Source: Drechslerella dactyloides (lineage: Eukaryota > Ascomycota > Orbiliomycetes > Orbiliales > Orbiliaceae). Taken from it: 64,000 bases of DNA. Where the stretch lies: assembly GCA_020064725.1 (NCBI GenBank), contig JAGTWJ010000014.1, positions 1 through 64,000 of the forward strand, in the 5' to 3' direction. Shown one piece after another: positions 1 to 13,332 of this stretch (position 1 is the stretch's first letter; each line of letters starts with the position of its first letter). The position numbers were made by a program, and so were the translations under genes. The notes under the pieces were generated by a model that saw nothing but the letters and a program-made list of their open reading frames with translations, was not told the DNA's origin and searched no databases.

Positions 1-510
1 TTAATAATTTATTTTTATATTATATTTAATATAAAGTTTAAAAATATAAATAAAATAAATATTTAGTATATAAAAAATAAAAATAAATAAAAATCTTTTA
101 TTTTTAATTAATAAATCTTTTTTTCTTTTTTAAAAAAAATATTAATTAATAATTATTAAATTTTGAATAATAAAAATAAAAAGAATTTATTTTTTTAATA
201 AAAATAAATTTAATAATATTAAAAATAAATTAATATTTATAAAAATTATAAATTTTATATATTATTAAATTAAAAATCTAAAAAATAATTAATTATCTAA
301 AAAAAATTTTAAAAAAAAATTTATTATTAAATAAAAAAGCTTAATATTTAATATTTTATTTATAATATTTATAATATTTATTTTATAATTAAAGATAATA
401 AAATATTAATAATAAAAAATTATTTATAATTTTTTTAGTATTAAAAAATAAGTATATTAAATAAGAATGTTTTGATATTCTTATAAATAAATTCTATTAT
501 AATAAAACTA
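1..510. other. AT-rich sequence without recognisable gene
   Basis: Almost pure A+T with dense stops in all frames. It probably represents older RIP-degraded repeat, but no family could be assigned. No gene, RNA or regulatory feature is seen. Confidence 0.6.
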
Positions 511-522
511 TTATGAGATAAC

Positions 523-1135
523 TGTTACACTTTGGCCCAGGACCAAGTCGAACACACTTCACTCTAAAGTCCCTGACTCTTAATTACTATTGTATAAGTT
601 TTTAATAAAAAAAGATAAGTATATACTAAATATAATAGTAATTATTAAAATAAAATATATAATAATAATAATAAAATAAATTATTTATTAAGATATTATA
701 ATTTAAATATTAATTAATAAAGTTTAAAAAGAAATTATTAATTAATAGGTAAAATAGGTTAGTTAAATATATAATATTTAATATATAGAATAATAGAAAT
801 ATATTAATATATTATTTAAATAATTTATAATTTATAATTTTATTAAAAATTAATCCATAATTTATGATTTATAATTTTATTATATATTTTAATTTATTAT
901 AATAACTTTTGTTTTAAGAAAAGGATAATATGGGTTATTTTTTTGTATAGTAATGTGTTTTATATAGTTTTAGTATTTATATAAAATATATTTATATAGA
1001 TATATATTTAATATAAATATTTAATTTATAGGGTATATAAATATATTGTTATTTTATATATTGGATAGACTAGATATTAATATAAAAATTTAGTTTATAT
1101 AGGATATTTAAGTGTTATATTATTATTTTATAATA
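523..1135 (-). repeat. Left LTR of R1
   Basis: 613 bp. It begins on the plus strand with TGTTACACTTTGGCCCAGG and stays GC-rich for the first 70 bases, then decays into A+T. The same terminal sequence recurs, inverted, at 56020-56059 and, more degraded, at 44380-44422 and 8644-8710. The far end (1090-1135) matches 11080-11124 apart from C-to-T and G-to-A changes. Confidence 0.85.
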
Positions 1136-4100
1136 TTATTTTTTTTTTATTAGAATTAGTAGTATGTTAATTTAAGTATAAATATTAATAATATAAAATA
1201 AAATAATATAGATTTTTTATATATAATAAAATTAAATAATTAAATATAATATAATTTAGTTTAATATTTTTAGGTAGTTTTAGGTTTTTTTTTCTTTTAA
1301 TATATTTTTTATATAATATAATTTTGTTATATTTATTGATTATTATAAGAAATCTATTTTTAAATATTATATTAAATAGATTTATTAGATTAAAAAGTAA
1401 GATCAATATCTTATTATTATATATAAGTTTTATAATAAAAAAAATATTAGTTGTTTTATTTTTTTTATTTAAAATTAAAAGTGTGTGTTTTATATATGTT
1501 TTAATAATAATTATATTATAATTTCTGAGTATAAGTATTTTTATTCTTTTTTTAAAATTCTTTTATTAATAAATGCTAATATAATTGTAGTAGATTAAAT
1601 TCTTTAATAAATTTAAAAGAAAAAAAAGGAGTTGAAATTCTTAAAAATTAAATAAATTAAGTTATTAAAATTATTTTTAAGATTACTAAAGTATTTTTTT
1701 AAATTTTTTGAATTAAAAAGAAGGTATTTTTTTTTAATATTAAGTTAGATAAAGTTATATATTAAAAAAAGGAATTTATAAAAAAATAAAAAACTTTTAA
1801 ATATAAAATTAAGATATTTTTAAAAAATATTTAGAATTTAGAATTTTTTAATTTTAAAACTTTTTTAAATAATAATAATATAAATTTTAATATTTAATAT
1901 AATATTTTTTTAATATATATATATTATTAAATATAGTTAATACTAGTTTATACTATATTATATATATAATTTTAAGAATTATTTTATAAAATTTTATTAT
2001 ATAAAAAAAATAAAAAAAATAGATTTATTATCTTTATATTTTTTATTTTTTTTATTTGTTTATGGTTTTTATTTTCTTTATTTTTTATAATAGTAATAAT
2101 GTATTTTATTTATTTTAATTATTAAAAAATGTTAATTCTCAAACTAATTATACCATATTTTTATTTTAAAACTTAGATAAATATTACTATTTTAAATAAG
2201 GTTTCTAGTTATTAAAATAATATTTATAAAATTATAAACAAATTAATTTATATTTTAAAAAAAAAAAAAATTTATATATATATAAATTTTTTATATTTAA
2301 TAATAATTTTAATATTAGAAGATATAATTTTAAAATAAAATAAATTTATTTAATATAATTAACGTATTCCACAAGCGAGCGGACCACACAAGCGAGCGGA
2401 CCACCCCATATAAACCAACACCCTACCAAAACACTTTTTATTGATAACTTAATCAATAATTAATTTAAAATTAGAATAAAATTAATCTTGTTTATATAAA
2501 CTATTACAAATCTAAAAATATTTTTTTAAATTTTTTTTATATTAAATTAAAGAAATATACAAGGGGGGTGGTCCGGTCGCTTGTCTGGTCCAGTCGCTTA
2601 TTGTTGACGTTATATAATTATTATTAATTTTTTATATTTTTAATATTTTTTTTAAATTTTTTTCAAAATTATTATAATAGTAGATTTTATTTTATTTAAT
2701 AAATATTTAATTTATTAAAATATTATTTAATAAATTTTAATAAAATATTATTTTTTAATTATTATAAATCTTTTTTTAATAAATAATTTTTTTATTTAAT
2801 TAAAAATTTATTAACTAATATTTCTAGATTATTTTTATAGTCTAAGATTTTTTTAATTTCATATTTATTATAATTATTTTTTTTAATTTTTAGATTATCT
2901 ATTTTTCTTTTAAATTTATTAGATATAAATTTAGATAAAATAATATAAAATATTTTATAAATTCTAAAATTTCTAAAAATATAAAATTTAAAAAGATATT
3001 TATTCAATTTTTTAATTATAATATATAATCTAAATTTTTAAAAATCAAATTTTTAATTAAATCTTTTTATTTTAATATTTTTTATAAACAAATTATTATC
3101 TTATTTTAAACTGAAAGTATTATTAGGTAATAAATTCTTATATTTTTTTAATTTTTAGATATTTATATATAAATATATTATAATATAATTATAAGATTTT
3201 AAATTACAATTTTTTGTTTAAAATATAAAAAAGGTTTTTAAAAAAGATATATCTATTTTTTAGAATAAAAAATATAGTAATTTCTTTAAGATTTTAAAAT
3301 ATTCTTTTTATTATTATATTTTTTTAATAGTTTTTTTTAAATTTAATAACTATTTTAGATTTAACTTTATAAATAATAAAATTGAGTTTTTTATTAATAA
3401 TAATAATATTTTTATATTATTCTAAAATTGTTTTTTTATTTATAAAAATATTTTTTATTAGATTAAATTATTAATTAATAGTATTAGCTTTAATATTTTC
3501 TTTTTTTTAAAAATAGATAATTTTTATATTATATTTATTAAGTATTTTTTATTATTAAATTTAATATTTATTAAATTTTTTTATTACTAAAAAGTATATA
3601 AGATTTTTATAATTTAAAAATACTTTAAATAATTTTATAGTTTATAAGTAAATTTTTTACTTTTTATAAATATATAAGATAATTATAAGTTTTTTATTAT
3701 ATATTAAATATTTAATTTCTATAATATTAAATTTATATAATAAATAAATAATAAGATATTATTTTTAATTAAATTGTTTTTATAATAAATAGGTCTTTAG
3801 GGTTGTTATAAAAATATTAATTTCTATTTAGATTAATAATTTTAAATTATAAAGTTTGAAGATTAATATTAAAATAAAGATATTTTTTAAAATTTAAAAA
3901 GCTTTGATTTTTTTTTTGGTTATTTTGAATTATATATTTTTTTTTATTAAATTTAAAAAAATAAGGGCTAAATAATTGTATTTTTAAATAAATTATTAAT
4001 AGTAGTTATATAATTTTAAAAAGATTTATATTTTTTTAAATATTTTAGATATTGGTTAATTTTATATAGTTTATATTTTTTTTAAGTCTATTTATATACT

Positions 4101-7100
4101 ATATAAAATTATAATAATTTTTAGAAATTTAATTTTAGTAATTTTAAATTTAGATTTTTTTAGTTTAATTTTAAGTTTATATTAATTTAAGGTTTTAAGG
4201 ATTTAGTTAATATATTTTTAATATTTATTAAAATTTATATTATAGATAAGGATATTATTTAAATATACTATATATATATTATTAATATATTTTTGTAGAA
4301 TATAATTTATAAATATTTAAAAAAATATAGATATATTAATTAATTTAAAAAATATAATTAAGTATTTAAATAACTTATATTTAATTTTAAAAATAGTTTT
4401 TTATTTTTTTTTAAAATTAATTTTAAGATTATAATATATATTAGTAAAATTAAGCTTTATATAAATTATAATATTTAATATCTTATTAAAAAATTTATTA
4501 TAAAAAATAAAAATTTTCTATTTTTAATAATTATTATATTAAAAGTTTGGTAATTAATATAAATTTATAATTTATCTAAAAATTTTTTTTTTATAAATAA
4601 AATAAAATATTTTATTAATAAATTAAAAAACTATATATATTTTAGTTTAAAATTTTCTTTAATATATTTATAGAGTGTTATTATTTTTTAATTAGTATAT
4701 TTATATATTAATATAAATTAAAATTATATTTTTTTTTATAACAATATTAAATATTTAAATAAATTAATTTCTAGTAAAATTTATCTTTTTAATATAAATT
4801 AAAAAATATTTTTTTTTTTTTAAATATCTATTGAGGGATATTTAATTTTTTAATTATTATATATAGCTTTTTAATTTAAATTTATATTTATTATAAAGTC
4901 TTTAATTTATATTTATATTTATTTTTAATTTTTTTTTAAATAAATATATTATAAATTATAAATAATTTTCTTTTAAAATATTTTTATTAATTAATCATAT
5001 TCTAGTAATTTTTTGGTAATTATAATTATTAAAAATAAATTTTTTTTTTTAATTAATATTAAGATTATATTTTGTTAATTATAAAAATCTAAGAATTAAT
5101 AAAGTTTTTTTTAAAAAATTTAAAATAATAATATATTTTTCTAAATATCTATTAATAAATAATTTAAGAGTTGTTTTCTAAATAACTTTTTTTAAAATTT
5201 AATATAAAAAAATAATAACTTAATAAATATTAGATTTTTGTTATATTTTAAATTAATATTTTTATATTATCATAATAGAGATATAGCTTTTTTTTACTTT
5301 ATTATTTATTAAAATTTTTATAAAATTTTTAAAAATTAATAAAATAAAGATAAACTTTTTTTATTAAAAACTTAGATTTCTTATTTTAATTTATTTTTAT
5401 TCATTTCAAAATATATTTAATTTTTTAATTTATAATTTAGATTATTAACTATCTTTTTTTATATTTCTATAAAACATTATTTAATATAATTATTTTAGTT
5501 CTTCTAGTTTATAAAATTATTCTTAAAATATTTCCAACACTAATAATATTCTTTTTCTTTTCTATTATATTAATAAATATATTTTCTAACTATTTTTAAT
5601 TTATTAAAATTATAAAAATATTTTAAATAATAAATATATCCTCTTTTTATAAAATATTTATAGTTATATTATCTTTTATTTTTATATTCTATAAAATAGT
5701 ATATATAATATTTATAAAAATATCTAATTTTTATTTTTAATATTTTTTTTTTGTATTTTTAATAGAAATAGTTTTTTAAATATTTTTTATATTTTTTATA
5801 TATATTAAAGAGTTTAGTATATATTATATATAATATATAAAATAATTTTCTAGGTTTATTATTTATAGTATATTTAGTTTTATTAAAATTATTATTTTAA
5901 TTAGAATAGTTATTTTCTATTATTTTTTTATAAATTATTTTTTTTTTTTTATATTTTTATATTAACTTTTTGATTTATTCTAGGGTATATTCTAGGATTT
6001 ATTTAATTTATATTATTTTTATTGATTTTTTTTATTTAATATTATTATAATAATATATATAATAGTTATTCTATATTTTAAAATATTTAATATAGTATAT
6101 ATATTTAAAAGTATTAAAGGTTTTTTTAAATAATCTTTTTTAAATATAATTATAATATAAAAAGTATTAATATTAATATATTTATTTATTATAATAATTA
6201 TTATATAAATTAAAATATTTATATAATTAAATATCTATATTATTTTTTTTGTAAAAATAATATTTCTGATTTTTATAAAGGAAATACTTTATATTATTAA
6301 AAAAATATTATTTATTATTAAAATTATATTAAAATAGATTTTTCTTATTTTTATTCTAAAACTAATAAATGTTCTATTAATTAATAAAATGTTAATTATA
6401 AAAAATAATTATATAATAATAAGTAGATTCTTAATATAATTAAAAATAGTTTTGTGTTTTGTTTTTTATATATTAATATTCAATAATATTATATTTTAAT
6501 TATTATTAATAATTTTAATAAATATTAGTTTTAAGTATTTTATAAATAGTTTGTTCTTTATTAAATATATTAAGTCTATATTTAATATAAATTTAAAATT
6601 TATAAATCTAAATATATTATTAAGAAAAGATTATTTATAAAATTAGTTTTTTTATATTATTATTAATTATTTCTTTCTACTATTTTTGTTTAGTATAATA
6701 TTTACTATTATAATTTTTAAGGTTTTTAGGGATTAATTTCTATTATAATTAATTAAATTAAATTAAAAATATAATAAAAATAAGTAATATTTGGATTATT
6801 TTTATAGAAATCTTATTATTTATTTAATATTTTTTTTATAAGTATTTATTTAAGTTTTTTTAGTAAACTATATAGATTTTTGGTATAGAATTATTTTATA
6901 ATTAATTAAGTTTATCTTTTTTTAATTAAATATTAGTAAATAAGATAAGATTTTATTTAATAATTATATTGATTTTTTAAGTAATACTTTAGTACTAAAT
7001 TAATCTAGCTTTAGAGTATATACATTTTTATATTTTTTTTATTATTATATTAAAATTTTTAGAAATAAATAATTATTTTATTATTTTAAATTGTTTTTCT

Positions 7101-8643
7101 TGATAAAGTTATTTTTAAAATTTTTTTTTTCTTTTATTTTTAAAATAATTTTGTTTGATATATTTTACTTTGTTGTATTAATAGTAAAATAATATATTAG
7201 ATTTTTTTAATTTTTAATATTATATTATATTAAGATTTATAGATTTTAGTTTATAAATTTTATTTAATTTTTAAAATAATTTTCTAATTTAAATTTAGTT
7301 TTGTTAGGGTTTTTTAGTATATTTATTAAAATAATATTTATTTAAATTATAGTATAGTTTTTTTTATTATAAATTCTTTTAAGATTAGTATAATATATTA
7401 TTTAATTTAATAGTTATAGTTTGTATTTTATAATAAATTATTTTCTTTTTTAAGAGTTTTTGTTTGATGATTTTTATTTTTAAATTAAATTTAAGTTTTT
7501 TTTTAGTTTTATAAAATAGAGTATTATTGTTACATTTAGTAAATAGTATATATTAATTAAACTACTGGAAATAGAATTATATTAATTTTATTTATTTAAA
7601 TTAGTTAAGTTTTTTAAAAGTTTTTTTAATTTTATTTTTATATTTATATTTTTATTTAAAGAAGTTTATAAATCTTTAAAAAATATTAATGATTTTATTG
7701 ATTTTAGGAATTTATATTTTATAATTTTTTTTTAATATTTTTTTATATATTTATTTATATATTAAATAGATATTAAAGATATTTTTTTTAAAGTATATTT
7801 TTGTAAAGTAGATTTTATACTATTTTATAGTAAATTATTTAAAATAAAAAAAGAAATAATTATCAAATTCATTAAAAAATTAATTAAATTTTTTAAATTA
7901 TTTTTTATATTTAATTAAATCTTTTATTTTTAATATTTTATTAAGTATTATTATAAAAATAGCTATAATTTTATTTTTTTAGATTTTTAATTTACTATTT
8001 AATATAAATTAGAATTAAATAAATAGTATAAAATTTTGAATAATAATATTATTTATTTAAATATTAACTAAATTTTTGGTGTATTTTGTTATTTTTTTAA
8101 AATTTTCTAATATAATTACTTTAATATTATTAACTATTATTAAGACTATTTATATATATTATTAATATTTTATAAATATTTTTTATTATATTATTTTAAA
8201 ATTTTATTCTAGTTTTTACTTAATATTATTTTTTATTTTTATTATAGTATTATTTATTTTTTTTAAAATTTATATTCTAATATTTATTATTAATTTATTT
8301 TAATATTTTTATAGACTATTTATATATTCACTATTTAATTTAAAAAAATTAAAATTTATTATATTATTATTTTTTTATATATATAGTATTATTTAAATTA
8401 TTACTATAATTATTTTTTATTTATATATTTCTAAAATATAAAAATTATTAATAGATTTTTTATATTTATTATCTTTACTATTTAATATTAATTTAAAGTT
8501 ATTGTTATTTATAAACTATTTTTATAATTTTATCTTATAAAATTCTATATTATCTTTATATACTATAAAAAATTTATAAATTATATTAAAAATTATTATA
8601 TATTTATTATTTTTTTTTATTTACTAAAGGTAATCAATCAACA
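1136..8643 (-). pseudogene. Gypsy gag-pol remnant of R1
   Basis: No frame stays open beyond about 70 codons. The only firm protein signal is the mutated RT active-site box at 4242-4265 (minus). The segment 3095-4860 is collinear with 60195-63880, a second minus-strand copy of the same family. The open frames at 1185-1406, 1324-1521 and 2792-3007 are Ile/Lys/Asn/Leu low-complexity artefacts of A+T composition. Gag, protease and integrase could not be delimited by eye. Confidence 0.7.
2362..2610. mobile_element. 249-bp non-autonomous Fot1-like element (MITE) with mixed ends
   Basis: Flanked by TA (2360-2361 and 2611-2612). The left end starts ACGTATTCCACAAGCGAGCG and the inverted right end starts ACGTCAACAATAAGCGACTG. 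After the first dozen bases both contain two tandem 17-bp copies of the family motif AAGCGAGCGGACCACAC. The middle (about 2410-2560) is A+T-rich without coding potential. The outermost bases of the left end match the transposon at 36189-38081, while those of the right end match the 11374-13265 type. Confidence 0.8.
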
Positions 8644-8742
8644 TATTATATTTTTATCTAAAACCAAATAAAATACATTTTATTTTGAAATTTCTAATTC
8701 TCAATCACTACTATATAGATTTTTAATAAAAAAAGATAAATA

Positions 8743-10615
8743 ACGTGGTCCACAAGCGAGCGGTACACCCAAGTGAGCGGTACACTTCAACACCCCACCT
8801 AAATGAAAATACTGATTTTACCACCATAGGCATATAATTATCCAACCCAAAACTAGAAAATCATTTATTTACATCTTTAAAAAGTATCTTAATATATTTA
8901 TTTATTATGTCCAACTTTATCATACTTGCTATAACATAATATCTTCTTAGAGTTTCCTTCTAGTCAAGTATTATTTTAGTAGGTTTTCTACTCTACCTAC
9001 CTATCTATATTTTTTTGGTTTAGTAGCTTTTATACCTAGTATATAGTAAATAGTTTTCCATATTGTAACCATTTTTTTTTTGCTTACTAGCATTTGCTTA
9101 ATATCTTATTAACAAAACAAAGTCTAGAATTATTTACACACAAAAGTACCATTTTATATATTGTAGACTATATTCTCTTAATAAACTAGTCCACAATTAC
9201 TAATATATTTATTAGAAAATTATTTTAGTATAAAATAATTTAATTTTTAATAAATTCTGATTGTAGGCCAGCTTCCATAAGATTTTTTAATATTTTTATA
9301 GTCCAGATAATCACAGTACCAAAGTAGGAATTTGTTGGTGTAGATACTAGTAACTATATATCTAGCTTTAAAAACACTTTTTCTAGATTATAAAACACAA
9401 TACTAGCCCCAGCAAAGCTACTACATATATTCTTATCAGTTACAGAGGTAGTGTATGCCTTATGGAATTTAGAGAGGAACTCCAGCTTGCTAATATAGGT
9501 TATGTTTATGTGTATTAAATCTTTTACTTGGTAACTATATACACACTTTAATGGCCCAAAACACCCAATATCTAGTGGCTGTAGAAGATGCAATGAATGG
9601 GGTGGTATATAAAATATAATAATCTTATATTCTTGATAATAGAGTTTAAAGGTAGCTGAATAATAGCTTTTATATCCATCAAGAACTAATAGTTAATAGT
9701 TACTTTTACAATATAGTATTAATATTTTGTTGAAGTGTTTAACCTATATAAGAGCTATTTTATTTATTATCTAGCTATTATTAAAAAGTGTAATAACCCA
9801 GTTTTTTAATAGATTAATCTCTATATACCAGCTAGCTAGATGGTACTGGCCAGCAAAGACAATAAATGGTGATACTGCCCAACCTATTGTATTTATATCT
9901 TGAATAACTGTTATCTATTCATAGTTCCCAGGCTGCACTAGCTTAGTCTTATCTTAGATTTCAGTATCTGTAACAACTATAACTGTAGAGATTATGTTTA
10001 TAGTAAAGCCTATTTTGTCAAAATTGTAGATATCATTGTCTGCAATGCTATATTTAACCTTTATAATTTGGATAAGTTGAAACTAATTGCTAATAAACTT
10101 AGGGTCTTTGTATTAAACTTGCTTATAATTATATTTTCTAAATAAACACATCTAAAATTCTAGGCAGCATTTTATAAAATTTAATGTTCAATTCTTGCTG
10201 ATGTGTTGCATACCATTACTAGCATGTGTTGATAGCAACTAGTTAACCATATCTTCTATATTATTTAACCTAGGATAAAAAGATTATATATAGAGCTTAA
10301 GTATATACTAGATAATAGTCTCCTTTTTTAGTTCTGTAAGTTTTTGTGATTTAGATATAATATTATATTTTAAAGAGTGGCCCTTATATTGGTAAGCTAA
10401 GGTTATATAAAGGACCTTATAAAATTTAGTAGTAGTTTAAATATTTAATTCTTAGTTCTTTTTTATAGCTTTAATAGCTAAAATGATTCTAGATTTAGTT
10501 GTAGAGGTAGCTATTGTGGTGGTTGTGGAGGTATATGGTGTAGAAGAAGAATGGACGTGTGGGTGTTGAGAGGTGTACCGCTCGCTTGGGTGTACCGCTC
10601 GCTTGTGGACCACGT
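8743..10615 (-). mobile_element. Fot1/pogo-like DNA transposon T1 (least degraded copy)
   Basis: 1873 bp between perfect outer inverted ends (ACGTGGTCCACAAGCGAGCG) with a TA duplication at 8741-8742 and 10616-10617. Each end carries two tandem 17-bp units (AAGCGAGCGGTACACCC, then a near copy). The interior encodes a decayed DDE transposase on the minus strand. Its base composition is clearly less A+T-rich than the other copies. This suggests a later insertion or fewer RIP cycles. Length, TA target and transposase type all fit the Fot1 branch of the Tc1/mariner superfamily. Confidence 0.9.
8850..10540 (-). pseudogene. Fot1-family transposase (DDE superfamily), decayed
   Basis: Reading the minus strand, the family landmarks appear in order. 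NDIYNFDKIGF (about 9998-10050) holds the first catalytic Asp. Then come QPGNYE-stop-ITVIQDIN and GWAVSPFIVFAGQYH (about 9845-9945). LLVLDGYKSYYS (about 9662-9697) holds the second Asp. Last is PPHSLHLLQPLDIGCFGPLK (about 9545-9605) with the third. The last 79 codons (9354-9593) are still open. Stops such as those before ITVIQ and before LLVLD are of the kind made by C-to-T or G-to-A change. In the family this nuclear enzyme cuts and pastes the element at TA. Outer limits are approximate because the frame is broken, and this copy cannot make a full protein. Confidence 0.85.
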
Positions 10616-11124
10616 TATATATTAAATATAATAATCATTATTAAAATAAAATATATAACAATAATAATAAATAAACTAGCTATTAAGATACTATAATTTA
10701 AACATTAACTAATAAAATTTAAAAGGAAATTATCAATTAACTAATAAAGCAAACTAATTAAATATATAATATCTAATACATAAAATAATAAAAATATATT
10801 AATATGTTATCTAAATAACTCATAACTTATAACTTTACTAAAAATTGATTTATAATTTATAATTTTATTATATATTTCTAACTTATTATAATAGTTTCTA
10901 TTCTAAAAGAAAAATAATATAAGTTATTTTTTTATATAATAATATATTTTATATAATTCTAATATTTATATAAGATATATTTATATAGATATGTATTTAA
11001 TATAAGAATTTAATCCACAAGATACATAGATATATTATTATTTTATATATTAGATAAACTAAGCATTAGTATAAGAGTCTGGTCTGTATAGGATATTCGG
11101 GTGCTGTGCTGTTATCTCATAATA

Positions 11125-11373
11125 TATTATTAATAATATTATTAACAATCAATTTATAATAATTTTTATAAAAAGTTTTAAATTTAGATTTATAATACTA
11201 TAAAATCTATATTTTTAAAATAATAAAAAATATAATTATATTTTTTTTGTTTTATATATATTATTTAATTTATTATTAATTCTATTATTAATATAATGTA
11301 TATAATAATATTTAATTATTATTATTTAACCTTACTAATAAATATTAAAATAATAAAATATTAAAATATAATA
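11125..11373. other. AT-rich spacer without gene
   Basis: Short A+T-rich stretch between R1 and transposon T2. Nothing recognisable. Confidence 0.5.
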
Positions 11374-13265
11374 ACGTCAATGATAAGCGAACAGATCAGA
11401 CAAATGAGCAGATCACCTTACTACCCCATCTTAATAAAAATACTGATTTTACTATCACAATACTATAGTTTTGGGCTAGATATATATTAAATAACTTATT
11501 TATATACTTAAGATACTTCTTAATATATTTAAATATTATATCCAGCTTTACCACATTAACTGCAATATAATATTCTTCTAAAACCCTTTTTTGGCTGTAT
11601 ATTATTTTGATAATTTTTTGGTTTTACTTACTTATATTACCTACTTATGGTGTCTTAATCCAGTATATTATCTACTTAATATATAGTAAATATATCTTTA
11701 TATTATATATATTATTTTTTTATCTACTATTATTTACTTAATACTTTATTAGCAGAGTATAATATTATATTCTCTACATATATAAGTATTAATTGATATA
11801 TTATAATTTATATCTTTTTAAATAGCTAATCTATAGCTGCTAACAGTAATATAAAAAAATTATTCTAGTATTAAATAATCTGGTTTTTAATTAGGCCTAT
11901 TTATAGGCTAATTTCTGATAAATTTAATAGTATTTTTATAGTCTAGATAGCTACTATATTTATAGTATCTGAATATAAATTTACTAGAGTAGCTACTAGC
12001 AACTGTATATCTAATTTTAATAAAATTTTATTAAAATTATAAGATATAATACTAGTTCCAGCAAAACTGCTATATATGTTTTTAAATATTATTATAATAG
12101 TAAATATTTTATAAAACCTAGTAAGAAACTCTAATTTAGAGATATAATTAATATATATATATATTAAGTTTTCTATCTTATAGTTATATATTTGTTTTAA
12201 TAGTCTAAAGTAGCCAATATCTAGTAGTTGAAAGATATATAATAAATATAGTGGTATATAGATTATAACAATTTTATATTTCTAATAATATAGTTTAAAA
12301 ATAATAGAATAGTAACTTTTATAACCATCTAAAATTAATAGCTAGTAGTCTAAAATACAACACCATATTATAAATTTATTAAAGTATTTTAATTACTATA
12401 AAGTAAGCTCATTTATTGTTTAATTATTATTAAAAAACATAATAACCTAATCTGCTAGTAGTTTTGTTATTATATATCAACTAGTTAAATAGTATTATTT
12501 AATAAAAATAATAAATAGTAGTACTACCTAATCTTTTATACTTATTTTTTAAATAATTGTTGTTTATTTATGATTTCTAAATTATATTAGTTTAGCTTTA
12601 TTATATATTTTAATATCTATAATAATAATAGTTATAGATATTATATCTATTATAAAGCCAATTTTATTAAAGTTATAGATATTATTATCTATAATACTAT
12701 ATTTAGTTTTTACAACCTTTATTAACTAAAACTATTTATTAATAAATATAGAATCTTTATATTTTATTTACTAATAGTCATACTTCCTAAATAAACACAT
12801 TTATAACTTTAAATAGTATTTAATAAAATTATTAGTTTATTTTTTATTAATATATTATATATTATTATTACTATATACTAACAGCAGCTAATTAGCTATA
12901 TCTTTTATATTATTTAATTTAAGATAAAAAAACTATATATATAACTTAAGTATATATTAAACAATAATATCTTTTTTCAATTTTATAAAATTTTATAATT
13001 TAAAAATATTATTATATTATAAAAAACAGCCATTATATTAACAAATTAAAATAATATAAAAAATATTATAATACTTAATAGTAACTCAAATACTTAATTC
13101 TTAGTTTTTTTTTATAACTTTAATAACTAAAAGAACTCTAGATTTGGTTATAAAAACAAATATTACAATAGTTATAAAGATATAAAATATAAAAGAAGTA
13201 ATAGACACATAGGTGTAGTAAAGTAATCCACTCACTTGTCTGATCCGTTCGCTTATCATTGACGT
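11374..13265 (-). mobile_element. Fot1-like transposon T2, RIP-degraded
   Basis: 1892 bp, with a TA duplication at 11372-11373 and 13266-13267. Ends start ACGTCAATGATAAGCGAACA with tandem 17-bp units of the AAGCGAACGGATCAGAC type. The interior is collinear with T1 in minus orientation (for example the HLLQPLDIG-equivalent region near 12180-12245) but has many stops. The plus-strand frame 14646-14882 and minus frames here are chance openings. Confidence 0.88.
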
Positions 13266-13332
13266 TATCTTTATTTTATAAAACTTTTTTAATAATAAAA
13301 TAAATATATTTTTTATAAATAAAATAATATTA

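Larger units (their letters stand above)
523..11124 (-). mobile_element. Ty3/Gypsy LTR retrotransposon R1, RIP-degraded
   Basis: Two direct LTRs (523-1135 and 8644-11124, the latter interrupted) bound an internal region of about 7.5 kb. The minus-strand ends fit TG...CA. Read on the minus strand, the interior has the reverse-transcriptase box at 4242-4265 (Tyr-Leu-Asn-Asn-Ile-Leu-Ile-Tyr), which is YLDDILIY with both catalytic Asp codons changed to Asn by G-to-A. The order and direction fit Gypsy. Insertions inside are a 249-bp MITE (2362-2610) and a Fot1-like element in the right LTR. No open polyprotein survives. A 5-bp target duplication is not evident (ataac on the left, tatta on the right), so the flanks have either mutated or rearranged. 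Confidence 0.82.
8644..11124 (-). repeat. Right LTR of R1, split by a transposon
   Basis: LTR halves 8644-8742 and 10616-11124 total about 606 bp after removal of the insert. The insertion point can be read exactly against the intact left LTR. The left LTR has gataagTATATACTAAAT and this copy has gataaaTA, then the element, then TAtattaaat, so TA was duplicated. The end near 11124 (ggatattcgggtgctgtgct) is the best preserved LTR terminus in R1. Confidence 0.85.

Noticed and set aside
1185..3007. Three frames of 65-73 codons in the R1 interior
   Set aside because: Composition-driven (Ile, Asn, Lys, Leu, Tyr). The region is retrotransposon, and coding there is on the minus strand and destroyed.
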